Of a stretch of DNA of 59,466 nt, positions 47,966 through 56,426 are shown piece by piece. Below the pieces are notes generated by a model, which saw only the letters and a list, made by a program, of their open reading frames with translations, had not been told where the DNA came from and made no database searches. Made by a program: the position numbers and the translations under genes. The DNA comes from Streptomyces longisporoflavus (lineage in GTDB: Bacteria; Actinomycetota; Actinomycetes; Streptomycetales; Streptomycetaceae). The DNA lies in assembly GCF_014649775.1 (NCBI RefSeq), contig NZ_BMTR01000034.1:1-59466 (forward strand), in the 5' to 3' direction. How positions within the stretch are numbered: the first letter of the stretch is position 1; each line of letters starts with the position of its first letter.

Positions 47966-48709
47966 CTACCAGTTCTGGCGGGTGGGGGAGACGATGAGGT
48001 CGTTGACGGTGACGTCGGCGGGCTGGTCGAGTGCGTAGACGACGGCGTCGGCGATGGCTTCGGCGCTGATCGCGATGGCGTTGAGCTCCCGGGCGGCCTT
48101 GCGTCCGGCGGGGTCGGTGACCTTGTCGGCCCAGCCGGTGTCGATGACGCCGGGGCTGATCGTGGAAGCCTTGATGCCCTCGCGGACGCCGAGTTCCTTG
48201 CGCATCGACTCGGTCATGGCCTGCACGAAGAACTTCGTCGCGCTGTAGACACCGGCGCCCTCTCCGACCTGGTGCCCGGCCACCGAGTCCATGTTGAGGA
48301 TGTGGCCGGACTTCTGGCGGAGCATCACGGGCAGGACGGCGTGGACACCGTTGAGGTAGCCGCGGATGTTCACGTCGAGCATCCTGTGCCAGTCGTCGAG
48401 TGCGAGGTCCTTCCAGTACGAGAAGAGCATCAGGCCGGCGTTGTTGACGAGGATGTCGATACGCCCGTAGGCGTCGAGGGTGAAGTCGGCCAGCGCCTGC
48501 ATGTCCGCGGCGTCGGTGACGTCGGTGAGCCGGGCGGTGGCGGTGCCGCCGGCCTTCTCGATGTCGGCGACCAGCTGGTCGAGGTCTTCCTGGCCGCGGG
48601 CGGCGGCAACGATCTTGGCGCCTCGGGCGGCGAGGGCCTTGGCGCTGACGGCGCCGATGCCTGAGGAGGCGCCGGTGAGGACGACGACCTTGTCCTGAAG
48701 GTGATTCAC
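47966..48709 (-). CDS. Short-chain dehydrogenase/reductase
   Basis: 247 residues. VVLTGASSGIGAVSAKALAA is the TGxxxGxG cofactor motif, LVNNAGLMLF the NNAG strand, MDSVAGHQ the catalytic serine and YSATKFFVQA the YxxxK motif. RG at the end of strand 2 hints at NADP(H). It is the last gene of a five-gene operon (VOC, NAD-binding, RidA, ene-reductase, SDR), presumably reducing a carbonyl of an electrophilic compound. Substrate unknown. Confidence 0.93.
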   Translation of the reverse strand: MNHLQDKVVVLTGASSGIGAVSAKALAARGAKIVAAARGQEDLDQLVADIEKAGGTATARLTDVTDAADMQALADFTLDAYGRIDILVNNAGLMLFSYWKDLALDDWHRMLDVNIRGYLNGVHAVLPVMLRQKSGHILNMDSVAGHQVGEGAGVYSATKFFVQAMTESMRKELGVREGIKASTISPGVIDTGWADKVTDPAGRKAARELNAIAISAEAIADAVVYALDQPADVTVNDLIVSPTRQNW

Positions 48710-48791
48710 GGGGATCTCCCGGTGCGGTGGTTCAGCGCGCCTTCCGTGGTGGGGGCAGCGCGGTAGAGGTTAGAGGTGGGGGATGTCAGTG

Positions 48792-49895
48792 CTAGCGGCG
48801 CTTGACGGCGTAGGCGTACTGGTCGGGCCAGGTCGGCTCGGTGTCGAGTGCGAGCGCGGCGTGGTGCGGCCAGTAGGGGTTGCGGAGCAGTTCGCGGCCG
48901 AGGAAGACGGCGTCGGCCTGCCCGCTGGTGAGGATCTCCTCGGCCTGCTGGGGCTCGGTGATGATGCCGACGGCGGCGGTGGGGATGCCGGTGGCCTTGC
49001 GGGCCCGGGTGGCGAAGGGGACCTGGTAGTTCGGCCCGGCGACGATCTTGGCGTCGCGGACCATGCCGCCGGTGGACACATCCAGCAGGTCGACGCCGCG
49101 GGCCGTCAGTTCTTTGGCCAGGCGCACGGTGTCGTCCCCGGTCCAGCCCTCGCGCTCGTCCTCGGGGTTCTCGGTCAGCCAGTCGGTGGCCGAGGTGCGG
49201 AAGAAGACCGGCAGGTCCTCGGGCCACACGGCGCGGACGGCGTCGACGACCTCCAGGGCGAAGCGGATCCGGTTCTCGAAGCTGCCGCCGTAGGCGTCGG
49301 TGCGCTGGTTGGAGGCCGGGGAGAGGAAGGAGTTGATCAGGTAGCCGTGGGCGCCGTGCACCTCGGCCACCTGGAAGCCGGCGGCCAGTGCGCGCCGGGC
49401 GGAGTCGGCGAAGTCACGTACGAGCTGCTGGATCTCCTCCACGGTCAGCTCGTGTGGGACGGCGAGTCCGTCGTAGGCGATCGCGCTGGGTGCGACGGGC
49501 CGCCAGCCGTTCTCGTCCTCGGTCAGGTAGCGGTCGGACAGCCAGGGCTTGTCCACCGACGCCTTGCGGCCGGCGTGGGCGAGCTGGATGGCCGGGACGG
49601 CGCCATGGGCCTTGAGGGCCTCGGCGATGCGGGTGAACGCCTCCTGCTGGCGGTCGTTCCATAGGCCCAGGTCCCACGGGCTGATGCGCCCGTCGGGCCG
49701 GACGCCGGTGGCCTCGGCCATGACCAGACCCGCACCGCCGGCGGCGCGGGAGGCCAGGTGGGTGAGGTGGAAGTCGGTCGGAGCGCCGGTGTCCGGGCCT
49801 TCGGGGGCGGCGGAGTACATGCACATCGGGGACATCCAGACCCGGTTGGGTATCTGAAGGGACCGCAGGGTGAGGGGAGTGAACAGGGAACTCAT
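48792..49895 (-). CDS. Old-yellow-enzyme-type NADH:flavin oxidoreductase (YqjM/XenA-like)
   Basis: 367 residues. NRVWMSPMCMYSA with its conserved Cys is the flavin-tuning position of the YqjM class. IQLAHAGRKAS and EVHGAHGYLINSFLSPASNQ (substrate-binding HGxHGY) follow, as does VFLGRELLRNPYW at the phosphate site of FMN. It reduces activated C=C or nitro groups with NAD(P)H. Central member of the electrophile-stress operon. Confidence 0.94.
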   Translation of the reverse strand: MSSLFTPLTLRSLQIPNRVWMSPMCMYSAAPEGPDTGAPTDFHLTHLASRAAGGAGLVMAEATGVRPDGRISPWDLGLWNDRQQEAFTRIAEALKAHGAVPAIQLAHAGRKASVDKPWLSDRYLTEDENGWRPVAPSAIAYDGLAVPHELTVEEIQQLVRDFADSARRALAAGFQVAEVHGAHGYLINSFLSPASNQRTDAYGGSFENRIRFALEVVDAVRAVWPEDLPVFFRTSATDWLTENPEDEREGWTGDDTVRLAKELTARGVDLLDVSTGGMVRDAKIVAGPNYQVPFATRARKATGIPTAAVGIITEPQQAEEILTSGQADAVFLGRELLRNPYWPHHAALALDTEPTWPDQYAYAVKRR

Positions 49896-49959
49896 GCGGG
49901 TGGTGCTTCTTTCGTGGTCGGTGATCGATGACAGCGCGGGGGCCTGCTGCCCTCGGAGG

Positions 49960-50350
49960 TCAGGCGATGATCGTGTGGAGGCCCGCGATGGCCGGGGCGT
50001 AGGCAGCTTCGAGGGGGCCGCGGTGGCTTCCCGGGCGGTGGTGACCTCGGCCGGATCGCGCGGCGTGCCAGCTGAGGAAGTCACCACCGGTGTCGGCGAC
50101 AGGCTGGACGTGCAGCGTCGAGCAGTAGCCGCGGACCGGCAGCGGTGCCGCGGCGATCTCGTAACTCAGCTTCCGCTCGGCGCCGTCCAGCGCCACGAGC
50201 CGTTCCCGGTAGGTGCTGCCGTCCGTCCCGGTGAGAAGGCGGACCGCACCGGCCCGTCGCCGCCCCCGATGATCTCGCTCGCCCGGAAGGCCGGGTGCCG
50301 GTCGGGCAGGCCGTTGAACCGTCGGACGACCGCCCATATGCGTCTGCGGA
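49960..50350 (-). pseudogene. SRPBCC/polyketide-cyclase-like gene with frameshifts
   Basis: Three frames together make a typical SRPBCC protein: WAVVRRFNGLPDRHPAF in one frame, then after a frameshift near 50245 VRLLTGTDGSTYRERLVALD and YEIAAAPLPVRGYCSTLHVQ in another. WHA is followed by DPAEVTTAREATAAP in a third, and the second frame resumes at LEAAYAPAIAGLHTIIA. No normal start remains. It sits in line with the electrophile operon and probably was a fifth or sixth enzyme, now inactive. Confidence 0.7.
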
Positions 50351-50385
50351 GCTGGTGAGGACCGAGCTCCGGTACGCCGTGGCCC

Positions 50386-50787
50386 TCAGGCGGGCAGACG
50401 GGTGTCGAGGACGAAGCTGGTCTCGATGAGCTGGCCGGGGAAGAACAGCGAGGCCACGCCGATGGTGCTGCTGGTGGGGCGGTGGTCGCCGAAGTAGGCC
50501 AGGTTGGCGGCCGCCATCGCGTTGTTGTACTTCGGCAGGTCGACGATGTACTGGGTCTCGGAGACGACCTGGTTGCGGGTGGCGCCGTAGTGGGCGAGGA
50601 CCTTCTCGAAGTTGGCGAAGACCTGCTCGCTCTGGGCCTCGAAGTCGTCCGCGTAGAGGAAGTTGCCCTCTTCGTCGTGGGAGAGCTGGCCCGAGACATA
50701 GATCGTGTGCTCGACCTTGATGGCCTGGGCGAAGCCGAACTCGCGCTCGCCCGAGACGCCGTGGCTGTAGGAATCGATGGCGGTCAT
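50386..50787 (-). CDS. RidA/YjgF-family protein
   Basis: 133 residues. IYVSGQLSHDEEGNFL, QVFANFEKVLAHYGATRNQV, and RPTSSTIGVASLFFPGQLIE are the standard RidA strands and the region that carries the catalytic arginine. RidA proteins hydrolyse reactive enamine/imine intermediates. Here it is probably an imine or side-product deaminase within the electrophile operon. Confidence 0.9.
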   Translation of the reverse strand: MTAIDSYSHGVSGEREFGFAQAIKVEHTIYVSGQLSHDEEGNFLYADDFEAQSEQVFANFEKVLAHYGATRNQVVSETQYIVDLPKYNNAMAAANLAYFGDHRPTSSTIGVASLFFPGQLIETSFVLDTRLPA

Positions 50788-50841
50788 GGTGGTTGTCCTT
50801 TTCTGGTGGGGGGATGCGGAGGTGAGCGAGGGGCGCCGGGC

Positions 50842-51492
50842 TCAGGCGGCGAGGCGGGCGACCGCGTCTGCGACGGGGGTGTCGCCGGAGGTCAGCTCGA
50901 CGATGAGGTGGCTCAGGCGCGGCTCGTGCAGGGCGGCGTCGATGAACGCGGCGACGTCGTCGCGGTGCACGTCGCCGTACTCGACGGCCTGGCCCGCCGT
51001 GACCCGGCCGCTGCCGGGGGTGTCCAGCAGGGTGCCGGGACGGACGATCAGCCAGTCGAGACCCGTGCGCGTCAGATACACGTCGGCGCTCTTCTTGACC
51101 TTGATGTAGTGCTCGAAGCCCTCACCGGCCTCACCGCCGCGCAGTGCGTCGGGAAACACCGAGACCAGCACGAACCGCGTCACCCCGGCGAGCGCGGCCG
51201 CGTCGGCAGCCTTCTGAAGGCCCTTGCCGTCGATCAGGGTCGTCTTGTCCATGCCGGTGCCGTGCGCGCCGGCCGAGAAAACCACGGCGTCATGGCCCTG
51301 CATCTTCTGCACAAGGTCGTCGACGCTGTCGCCGATGAGATCACCGATCACCGGTGTCCCGCCGGCCTCGCGCACGCTCTCTCCCTGATCGGGCCCGCGG
51401 TGCATGCCGGTCACCGAGTCCCCGCGAGCGGTGAGGAGTTGGGTGAGGCGGCGGCCGACTCCTCCGGCAGCGCCGATCTGGAACACCTTCAT
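50842..51492 (-). CDS. NAD(P)-binding protein (NmrA/SDR-a5-like)
   Basis: 216 residues. FQIGAAGGVGRRLTQLLTAR is the glycine-rich cofactor motif; VVFSAGAHGTG, FVLVSVFPDALRGG and WLIVRPGTLLDTPG continue the atypical SDR fold. YIKVKKSADVYLTRTG holds a Y-x3-K pair. It probably acts as NAD(P)H-dependent reductase or redox sensor. Same-strand neighbours are RidA and VOC genes. Confidence 0.88.
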   Translation of the reverse strand: MKVFQIGAAGGVGRRLTQLLTARGDSVTGMHRGPDQGESVREAGGTPVIGDLIGDSVDDLVQKMQGHDAVVFSAGAHGTGMDKTTLIDGKGLQKAADAAALAGVTRFVLVSVFPDALRGGEAGEGFEHYIKVKKSADVYLTRTGLDWLIVRPGTLLDTPGSGRVTAGQAVEYGDVHRDDVAAFIDAALHEPRLSHLIVELTSGDTPVADAVARLAA

Positions 51493-51543
51493 GAGTTCGT
51501 CCTGTCTTTCGTGGGTGGGAATAAGGGGTGCGGTGGCTGCCGG

Positions 51544-51975
51544 TCAGGCGGCGAACACCCGGGAGTCGTCGGCGAACGCCTTGAACTCAAGGGCGTTGCC
51601 GGCCGGGTCGAGGAGGAACATCGTGTGTTGCTCGCCTTGCCGGCCCTCGAAGCGGACGTAGGGCTCGATGACGAACTCGATGCCCGCCGTACGAAGCCGC
51701 TCGGTGAGTTCCTGGAAGGCGGGGATCGTCAGGATCAGCCCGAAGTGCGGCACCGGTACGTCGTGACCGTCGACCGGGTTGTGGATGCGCTGGGCGCGCT
51801 CCGGTGCCAGGTGCGTGACGAACTGGTGGCCGTGCAGATTCCAGTCCACCCAGGTGTCCGCGCTGCGGCCCTGCTCCAGACCCAGCACCTCGCCGTAGAA
51901 ACGGCGCGCGGCGGTCAGGTCGTCGACCGGTATGGCCAGGTGGAAGCGCGGGATTGGGGAGTCGAGAACGGTCAC
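51544..51975 (-). CDS. VOC-family protein
   Basis: 143 residues. FHLAIPVDDLTAARRFYGEV and LGLEQGRSAD start the first beta-alpha-beta unit; VPHFGLIL and QHTMFLLDPAGNALEFKAF give the second with metal-ligand His and Glu positions. This is the typical VOC enzyme of about 140 residues, dioxygenase-, glyoxalase- or fosfomycin-type. First gene of the operon, 119 bp from the divergent GntR gene. Confidence 0.9.
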   Translation of the reverse strand: MTVLDSPIPRFHLAIPVDDLTAARRFYGEVLGLEQGRSADTWVDWNLHGHQFVTHLAPERAQRIHNPVDGHDVPVPHFGLILTIPAFQELTERLRTAGIEFVIEPYVRFEGRQGEQHTMFLLDPAGNALEFKAFADDSRVFAA

Positions 51976-52020
51976 GGCATTGCCTTTCCGTGGGCGGGTC
52001 CAGAGCGGGTTATGTGCATT

Positions 52021-52066
52021 GTCCTAATGTTAACAATGAGACAACGACGTAATGTTAACATTAGGA
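52021..52066. promoter_or_regulatory. GntR operator: perfect 14-bp inverted repeat
   Basis: GTCCTAATGTTAAC (52021-52034) is exactly mirrored by GTTAACATTAGGAC (52053-52066) with 18 bp between. Each half contains GTTAAC. The right half overlaps its own palindrome TAATGTT/AACATTA (52050-52063). It lies between the divergent VOC and GntR starts, the expected place for autoregulation and operon repression. Confidence 0.8.
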
Positions 52067-52094
52067 CGTAGCTTGGAGGAGGTGCAAGTCAGGC

Positions 52095-52763
52095 ATGAAT
52101 GATCAGGGCAAGGTGTCACCGGCTCGCCGCCGCGGCCTGTCGGACGAGGTCGCAGACCGGATCCGGGAAGCCATCTTCAGCGGGTTGTACGCCCCTGGCG
52201 CCCAGCTGCGTGAGGTGGAACTGTCCGCCACGATGGATGTCAGCCGCGGCCCGGTACGGGAAGCTCTGCGGGTACTGGAACGCGAGGGACTGGTCCACTG
52301 CGCGTGGCACCGCGGGACAACAGTGACGACGGTGTCTGCTGAGGATGTCGCGGAGCTCGACAGCCTGCGTGGCGCACTGGAAGACCTGGCTGTCCGCCAA
52401 GTGATCACATGCGCCGCGGACGAGGACCTCGCCTCCCTTGCCAAGGCAGCCGAGGTCATGCAGCACGTAACGGACGCCCACGAGATGGTGCGGTTGGACA
52501 TCGCCTTCCACGACGCCGTCTTCGCCGCCGCCGGCCACCAGCGTCTCGCCGACGCCTGGGACGGCATCCGATGCCAGGTCCACCTGTTCCTGCTGACCCG
52601 GATCAACCTCAGCACCGACGGGTACCTCGGCTGCATTCCGCAAGAACACCACGGGCTCGTGACCGCGCTGCGCTCGCGCGACACTGAAACCGCGCTCGAC
52701 CTCTTCGCCGCACACCGTCGCCACGCCGTCGACGTAGTGACTGCGAACGCCGACCCGAACTGA
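52095..52763 (+). CDS. GntR-family regulator, FadR (FCD) subfamily
   Basis: 222 residues. LSDEVADRIREAIFSGLYAP and ELSATMDVSRGPVREALRVL form the N-terminal winged helix, ending LVHCAWHRG. The FCD domain follows: DFxxH-type metal/ligand residues are seen in RLDIAFHDAVFAAAGHQRLA and PQEHHGLVTAL, including conserved His. ATG 52095 follows GGAGGAGG by about 12 bases. It should control the divergent VOC-to-SDR operon through the 52021-52066 operator, with a small carboxylate ligand. Confidence 0.93.
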   Translation: MNDQGKVSPARRRGLSDEVADRIREAIFSGLYAPGAQLREVELSATMDVSRGPVREALRVLEREGLVHCAWHRGTTVTTVSAEDVAELDSLRGALEDLAVRQVITCAADEDLASLAKAAEVMQHVTDAHEMVRLDIAFHDAVFAAAGHQRLADAWDGIRCQVHLFLLTRINLSTDGYLGCIPQEHHGLVTALRSRDTETALDLFAAHRRHAVDVVTANADPN

Positions 52764-53094
52764 GTGCCGCGGACCGCCGCCCGGGGTCTGTCGGCGCGGA
52801 GTGCCAGGGCGCCAGGCATCCCGAAAACCGGGCGGGCATGAGGCGCGCGGCCTGTTGGTGCTCCCGCGCACCATCAGCAAGAGCAACGTCAGAAGCCGTG
52901 AGGTTTCCGCAGCGCTTCCAACGGACTGTGGTTCGTGAGGTTCGCTCAGGGCGGGGTTGCCGGGCCGGTGGTCGGGGTGGCGCCCGGTATCTGCCACCGC
53001 CCTCCGGGCGGGTCCCGGTCGGAGGGCGTCCCGGAGAGCAGCCGTCACCGCGCCCTCGCGGCCAGCGCATGTCTCTTTGATTGGCTGGTCAGTT

Positions 53095-53262
53095 GACCGG
53101 ATGTGTCTGTCCGCTTACTGATCACTGGTGCGACGTGGGGGGATCGAGCCGCTGTTGCCGGCCGATCCGGTCCGCGGTTCGGCGGTGGGCCGATCATCGC
53201 CGAACCCTGGAGCCCGTCGCGTGGAAGTACCGAACCTGCTCTCCCTGGCCGGATCTGAGCCT
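53095..53262 (+). mobile_element. IS5-type transposase N-terminal remnant
   Basis: CPLTDHWCDV and, further on, WADHRRTLEPVAWKYRTCSP plus WPDLS match the start of IS5-family transposases (recalled: PLTDxQWxxIEPLLP...WRDHRxVIEAxxWKYRTGSPWRDLP) with several damaging changes. The element stops at the Imm1-like gene. The 331 bp before it (52764-53094) show no gene. Confidence 0.55.
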
Positions 53263-53264
53263 GC

Positions 53265-53648
53265 TCAGCAATCAACCACCCAATGTGCGTCCGCAGGCCA
53301 AGAACCTGTGCCAACGATGTGCTCCACGAGCCGGAACGCCTCAACGATGGGGACGGTTTCCTCATCCAGGTACTCGTCGTCCTGCCCGTTGGAGAGGACG
53401 AACCCGTCGCTCGACCCCTGAGCCCCGGGGTCCACGGCATGCTCGCCGGGGTCGCCCTCGCCTCTCAGCAGCATCACCATGGCGCGCTCAGTGTTCGTCA
53501 CGACGGCCAGCGACCGACCGGACGAACTGGTCAGCCACGTCTCAAGCTGACCGCCGTCGATCCTCGACCGAAGCGCCTCCGTCACTACCACTGACGGCAC
53601 AGGGACAGGGCTGTCGTCATTGATCACCCAGGACTCGATCACGAGCAC
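53265..53648 (-). CDS. Imm1-family immunity protein (orphan)
   Basis: About 127 residues from GTG 53648 (TTG 53669 is an alternative). VLVIESWVINDD is the first strand. RSLAVVTNTERAMVMLLRG and SDGFVLSNGQDDEYLDEETV, then IVEAFRLVEHIVGTGSWPAD show the Imm1 signature, which ends in a similar tryptophan-containing turn. Imm1 proteins neutralise polymorphic toxin nucleases or deaminases. No toxin or secretion gene is in sight, so it is an orphan, perhaps a protective remnant against neighbours' toxins. IS sequence abuts its 3' side. Confidence 0.65.
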   Translation of the reverse strand: MLVIESWVINDDSPVPVPSVVVTEALRSRIDGGQLETWLTSSSGRSLAVVTNTERAMVMLLRGEGDPGEHAVDPGAQGSSDGFVLSNGQDDEYLDEETVPIVEAFRLVEHIVGTGSWPADAHWVVDC

Positions 53649-53721
53649 GACGATCTCACGGAAGCTCAAGAGACAGTCCCTGGCGCTAAGCGCCGGGTGC
53701 TGGTCTGTGTGGTCGGGGCGG

Positions 53722-54468
53722 TCAGGGTCTGTTGTGTAAGGTGGTGCGGTCGTCCGGAGGGCGGTCCTGCGGCGGGCGCCGCTTCGTATCAGGCTCCGGG
53801 GGCCGCTGTTGCCCTGAGCCGTCGGCCGCGAGCGGAAGGCTGCGCAGCGACAGTGCGCTGGGCGCCGGCAGCGCTGCGTGGGCGGCCCGGGCGCTGAACG
53901 ACTGGAGCAAGTACGCCACCAGGCGCCGGGATGCCGCACGGTCATCCGGCAGCGCGGTGACCAGCCCGCAGTGGGACAACAGGGCCACGGCAAAGTCGGA
54001 GGGGTGGAAGTCGGCCCGCAGCGCGCCCGCCGCCTGGGCCCTGCGGACCAGCATCATGAAGTCCCGCTCGGCCTGGTCCCGTACCCGCTCGTGTTCTTGT
54101 CTGCTGTCCGGGAAGGCCGCGAGGAACGCGGCCGGGAAGCCGCGTTCCTCCCGTTGCAGTTCGCAGACCGTCTCGAGCAACTGCTTGAAGCCCTGCCACG
54201 GGTCGGGGTCGGCCAGCGCCTCGGTGAGCGCCCGGGCACAGGTCTCCATCTGGTGCGCGAACGCGGCCCGCACCAGGGCGTTGCGTGTCGGGAAACGCCG
54301 GTAGAGCGTCGCCACGCCGACCCCCGCCCGCCGGGCCACGGTCGCCATGGGCGCGTCGATGCCGTGCTCGGCGAAGACCACGCGGGCAGCCGCAAGGATG
54401 CGCCGCCTGTTGCGCTGGGCGTCCGCCCGCAGACTGTCCTGCCCCGCGATCCGAGAGGATTGCCCCAC
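53722..54468 (-). CDS. TetR-family transcriptional regulator
   Basis: 248 residues from GTG/ATG region at 54468. RRRILAAARVVFAEHGIDAP followed by MATVARRAGVGVATLYRRFP is a clear TetR HTH. The ligand domain runs to about 205, and the final 45 residues are a Pro/Arg/Asp-rich extension that is unusual. Divergent from the quinone-reductase-like gene across 109 bp, its presumed target. Confidence 0.9.
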   Translation of the reverse strand: MGQSSRIAGQDSLRADAQRNRRRILAAARVVFAEHGIDAPMATVARRAGVGVATLYRRFPTRNALVRAAFAHQMETCARALTEALADPDPWQGFKQLLETVCELQREERGFPAAFLAAFPDSRQEHERVRDQAERDFMMLVRRAQAAGALRADFHPSDFAVALLSHCGLVTALPDDRAASRRLVAYLLQSFSARAAHAALPAPSALSLRSLPLAADGSGQQRPPEPDTKRRPPQDRPPDDRTTLHNRP

Positions 54469-54577
54469 CGCTGTCTCTCACCTCCGCTCAAGTGGACGAT
54501 CTCGTCCGGTTGCCAGCCTACGCTCGGCGTCACGATCCCCCGCACGGCCCCTGGTGGCGAAGGTGAGAACACAAACG

Positions 54578-55540
54578 ATGGACGAGGGCACGATGAAGGC
54601 CGTACTGTTCGACCGCTTCGGCGGCCCCGAGGTGCTGTATGTGGGCCGGGTGCCGCGTCCCCGGCCGGCACCCGGAGAGGTCCTGGTGCGCGTGCGCGCG
54701 TTCAGCGTGAACGGCGGCGAACTGGCGGCCCGTTCCGGCCGGGCCCGCCTCATCACCGGCGGTAAGTTCCCCCAGCGCATCGGGCTGGACTTCACCGGCG
54801 AGATCGCCGCACTGGGCACCCGCGCGAGCGGCGTAGCGGTCGGCGAGCGGGTGTGGGGCGTCCTGGGCCGCTCCGCATTCGGCAGCGCTGCCCAGTACGT
54901 GACGCTGCGGCCCGAGCGGCTGGGCCGGGTCCCGGACGGGCTGGACCTCGTGGCCGCCGCCGCGCTGCCGGTGGCCACCACGGCCGTCACGGCCCTGCGC
55001 GACAAGGCCGCACTGCGCCCCGGCGAACGGCTGCTCGTACGGGGCGCGGCGGGCGGCGTCGGCAACGCCGCCGTCCAGCTCGGACAGGCCTATGGCGCCG
55101 AGGTCACGGCCCTGGCCCGCGCTGCCAACCTCGCCTTCGTCCGTACGCTCGGTGCCCACCACGCCGTCGACCACCGGACGGTGTCCCCTGCGCAACTGGG
55201 ACTGTTCGACGTCATCCTGGACACGGCGGGCACCGACCTGCCTGCCGTACGGCGGATGCTGAAGCCCGGCGGACGCATGGTCACCATCGCCTTCGACCTG
55301 ACGCGGCCCGCCGCCTCGCTGGGCTACATCGCGGCCAGCGCCGTCCACGGACGCGGCCGGGTGCGCTTCTTCAGCGGCAACCCCAAACGTGCGCTCTTCG
55401 ACGACCTCGCCCGCCAGGTGACGGCAGGCAAGCTGCGGCCGGCTGTGGACACAATCTTCCCGCTGGAAGAGACAGCGGCGGCACACCGGGCGCTGGAGGC
55501 GGGCGGGGTGCGGGGCAAGTACGTGGTCAGGATCGACTAA
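54578..55540 (+). CDS. MDR-superfamily oxidoreductase (quinone reductase-like)
   Basis: 320 residues from ATG 54578 behind GAAGGTGAG (ATG 54593 also possible). VLFDRFGGPEVLYVG is the typical start. GLDFTGEIAALG and GAAGGVGNAAVQLGQAYGAE (GxGxxG NADP motif) identify a zinc-free MDR quinone/enoyl reductase. It lacks the zinc-binding GHE motif of alcohol dehydrogenases. Probably NADPH-dependent reduction of quinones or enones, under TetR control. Confidence 0.92.
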   Translation: MDEGTMKAVLFDRFGGPEVLYVGRVPRPRPAPGEVLVRVRAFSVNGGELAARSGRARLITGGKFPQRIGLDFTGEIAALGTRASGVAVGERVWGVLGRSAFGSAAQYVTLRPERLGRVPDGLDLVAAAALPVATTAVTALRDKAALRPGERLLVRGAAGGVGNAAVQLGQAYGAEVTALARAANLAFVRTLGAHHAVDHRTVSPAQLGLFDVILDTAGTDLPAVRRMLKPGGRMVTIAFDLTRPAASLGYIAASAVHGRGRVRFFSGNPKRALFDDLARQVTAGKLRPAVDTIFPLEETAAAHRALEAGGVRGKYVVRID

Positions 55541-55626
55541 AGGCGGTCGGAAAGGTACTGGTCACAGCCGCTCGTTGCTCGTCGTCCGTCGTCCGTCGTC
55601 CGTCGCTCGACGCTCGTCGGTCATTG

Positions 55627-55659
55627 GGTTGGACTGCCATCTTCAATGGCACTCCAACC
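55627..55659 (+). terminator. Hairpin downstream of the oxidoreductase gene
   Basis: Arms GGTTGGACTGCCAT and ATGGCACTCCAACC pair except for one base, with loop CTTCA. It ends 119 bp past the stop. A stretch of CGTCGTC-like microrepeats (55575-55618) precedes it. No T-run, so terminator function is probable, not certain. Confidence 0.5.
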
Positions 55660-55672
55660 GTTGAGCGGCCCC

Positions 55673-55946
55673 ATGGTGCGGGTGGAAGCATGGGACCCGG
55701 CAACGGGGACGGCCCTTGTCGTTGACCCCAAGCGAGGCGCGATGCGTCCTGTCACGGACTTCGAGGACTTCTCCCACCTTGAGAAGGCCGACCAGGCCGT
55801 CGCCGCAGTGCCTGGTGGCGGGTGGCGGGCCCACTGGAAGGACGAGGGCCCGGGTGGCGGCCATCACGATGGACGCTCACGGGCATGTTGAGGATGCCGA
55901 TAGCGCAGACGCTTTCATCCCGCCGGGCGAGCAACTGAGGCAGGGG
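55673..55946 (+). pseudogene. Hypothetical gene broken by a frameshift
   Basis: ATG 55673 opens MVRVEAWDPATGTALVVD and continues through DFEDFSHLEKADQAV and GGGWRAHWKDEGPG. Near 55850 the protein-like sequence moves to another frame (VAAITMDAHGHVEDADSADA, FIPPGEQL) and then meets the IS21 remnant. The original protein would have had about 90 residues. No family recognised. Confidence 0.4.
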
Positions 55947-55959
55947 CTTGAGCCTCCGG

Positions 55960-56125
55960 GCCAGGTGACTTCCGTGTCTCGCTCGATGGCCTTGAGGCGG
56001 TTCTTGGGCCGGTAGCTGGGGCCGCTGATGGCGACCTCTTCGCAGTGGTGCAGGAGCCGGTCGAGGATCGACGTGGCGAGGACTTCGTCGCCGAAGACCT
56101 GGCCCCATTCGGTGAAGGCCTGCCT
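55960..56125 (-). mobile_element. IS21-family IstB C-terminal remnant
   Basis: AFTEWGQVFGDEVLATSILD followed by LLHHCEEVAISGPSYRPKNR and LKAIERD matches the C-terminal helices of IstB ATPases (recalled). Walker motifs, istA and terminal repeats are absent. The rest of 56126-56426 shows no gene. Confidence 0.65.
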
Positions 56126-56426
56126 CAACTGGCCCCGGCGCGCCGCGTGTACCGGGCCCGCACCCCGCCGCGCCGATCCCGCCGGGGACGGCCGCTGCAC
56201 CCCCTGCACCGCCCCGGCCGCTGCCAGCACTTCCGGGAGCCGCCCGCGTCCGCGTCCACCGGATCGAGGAATCCATGACCGCCCGGCCCTGCCCCGCACT
56301 GCCCGCGCACCATCAGCCCGGCTTGAATGGACGAACTCCCGCTCGGCACCCGGCAGTTCTCATGGCGACGTATCGACCGACCGTGATCCACCACACAAGA
56401 TCATTTGGAGGCGTCGCAGCGAGGGG

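Noticed and set aside
55575..55618. CGTCGTC/CGTCGCTCG microrepeats resembling a short repeat array
   Set aside because: Units are 4-8 bp with irregular spacing and no unique spacers; not a CRISPR array, only low-complexity GC-rich sequence.
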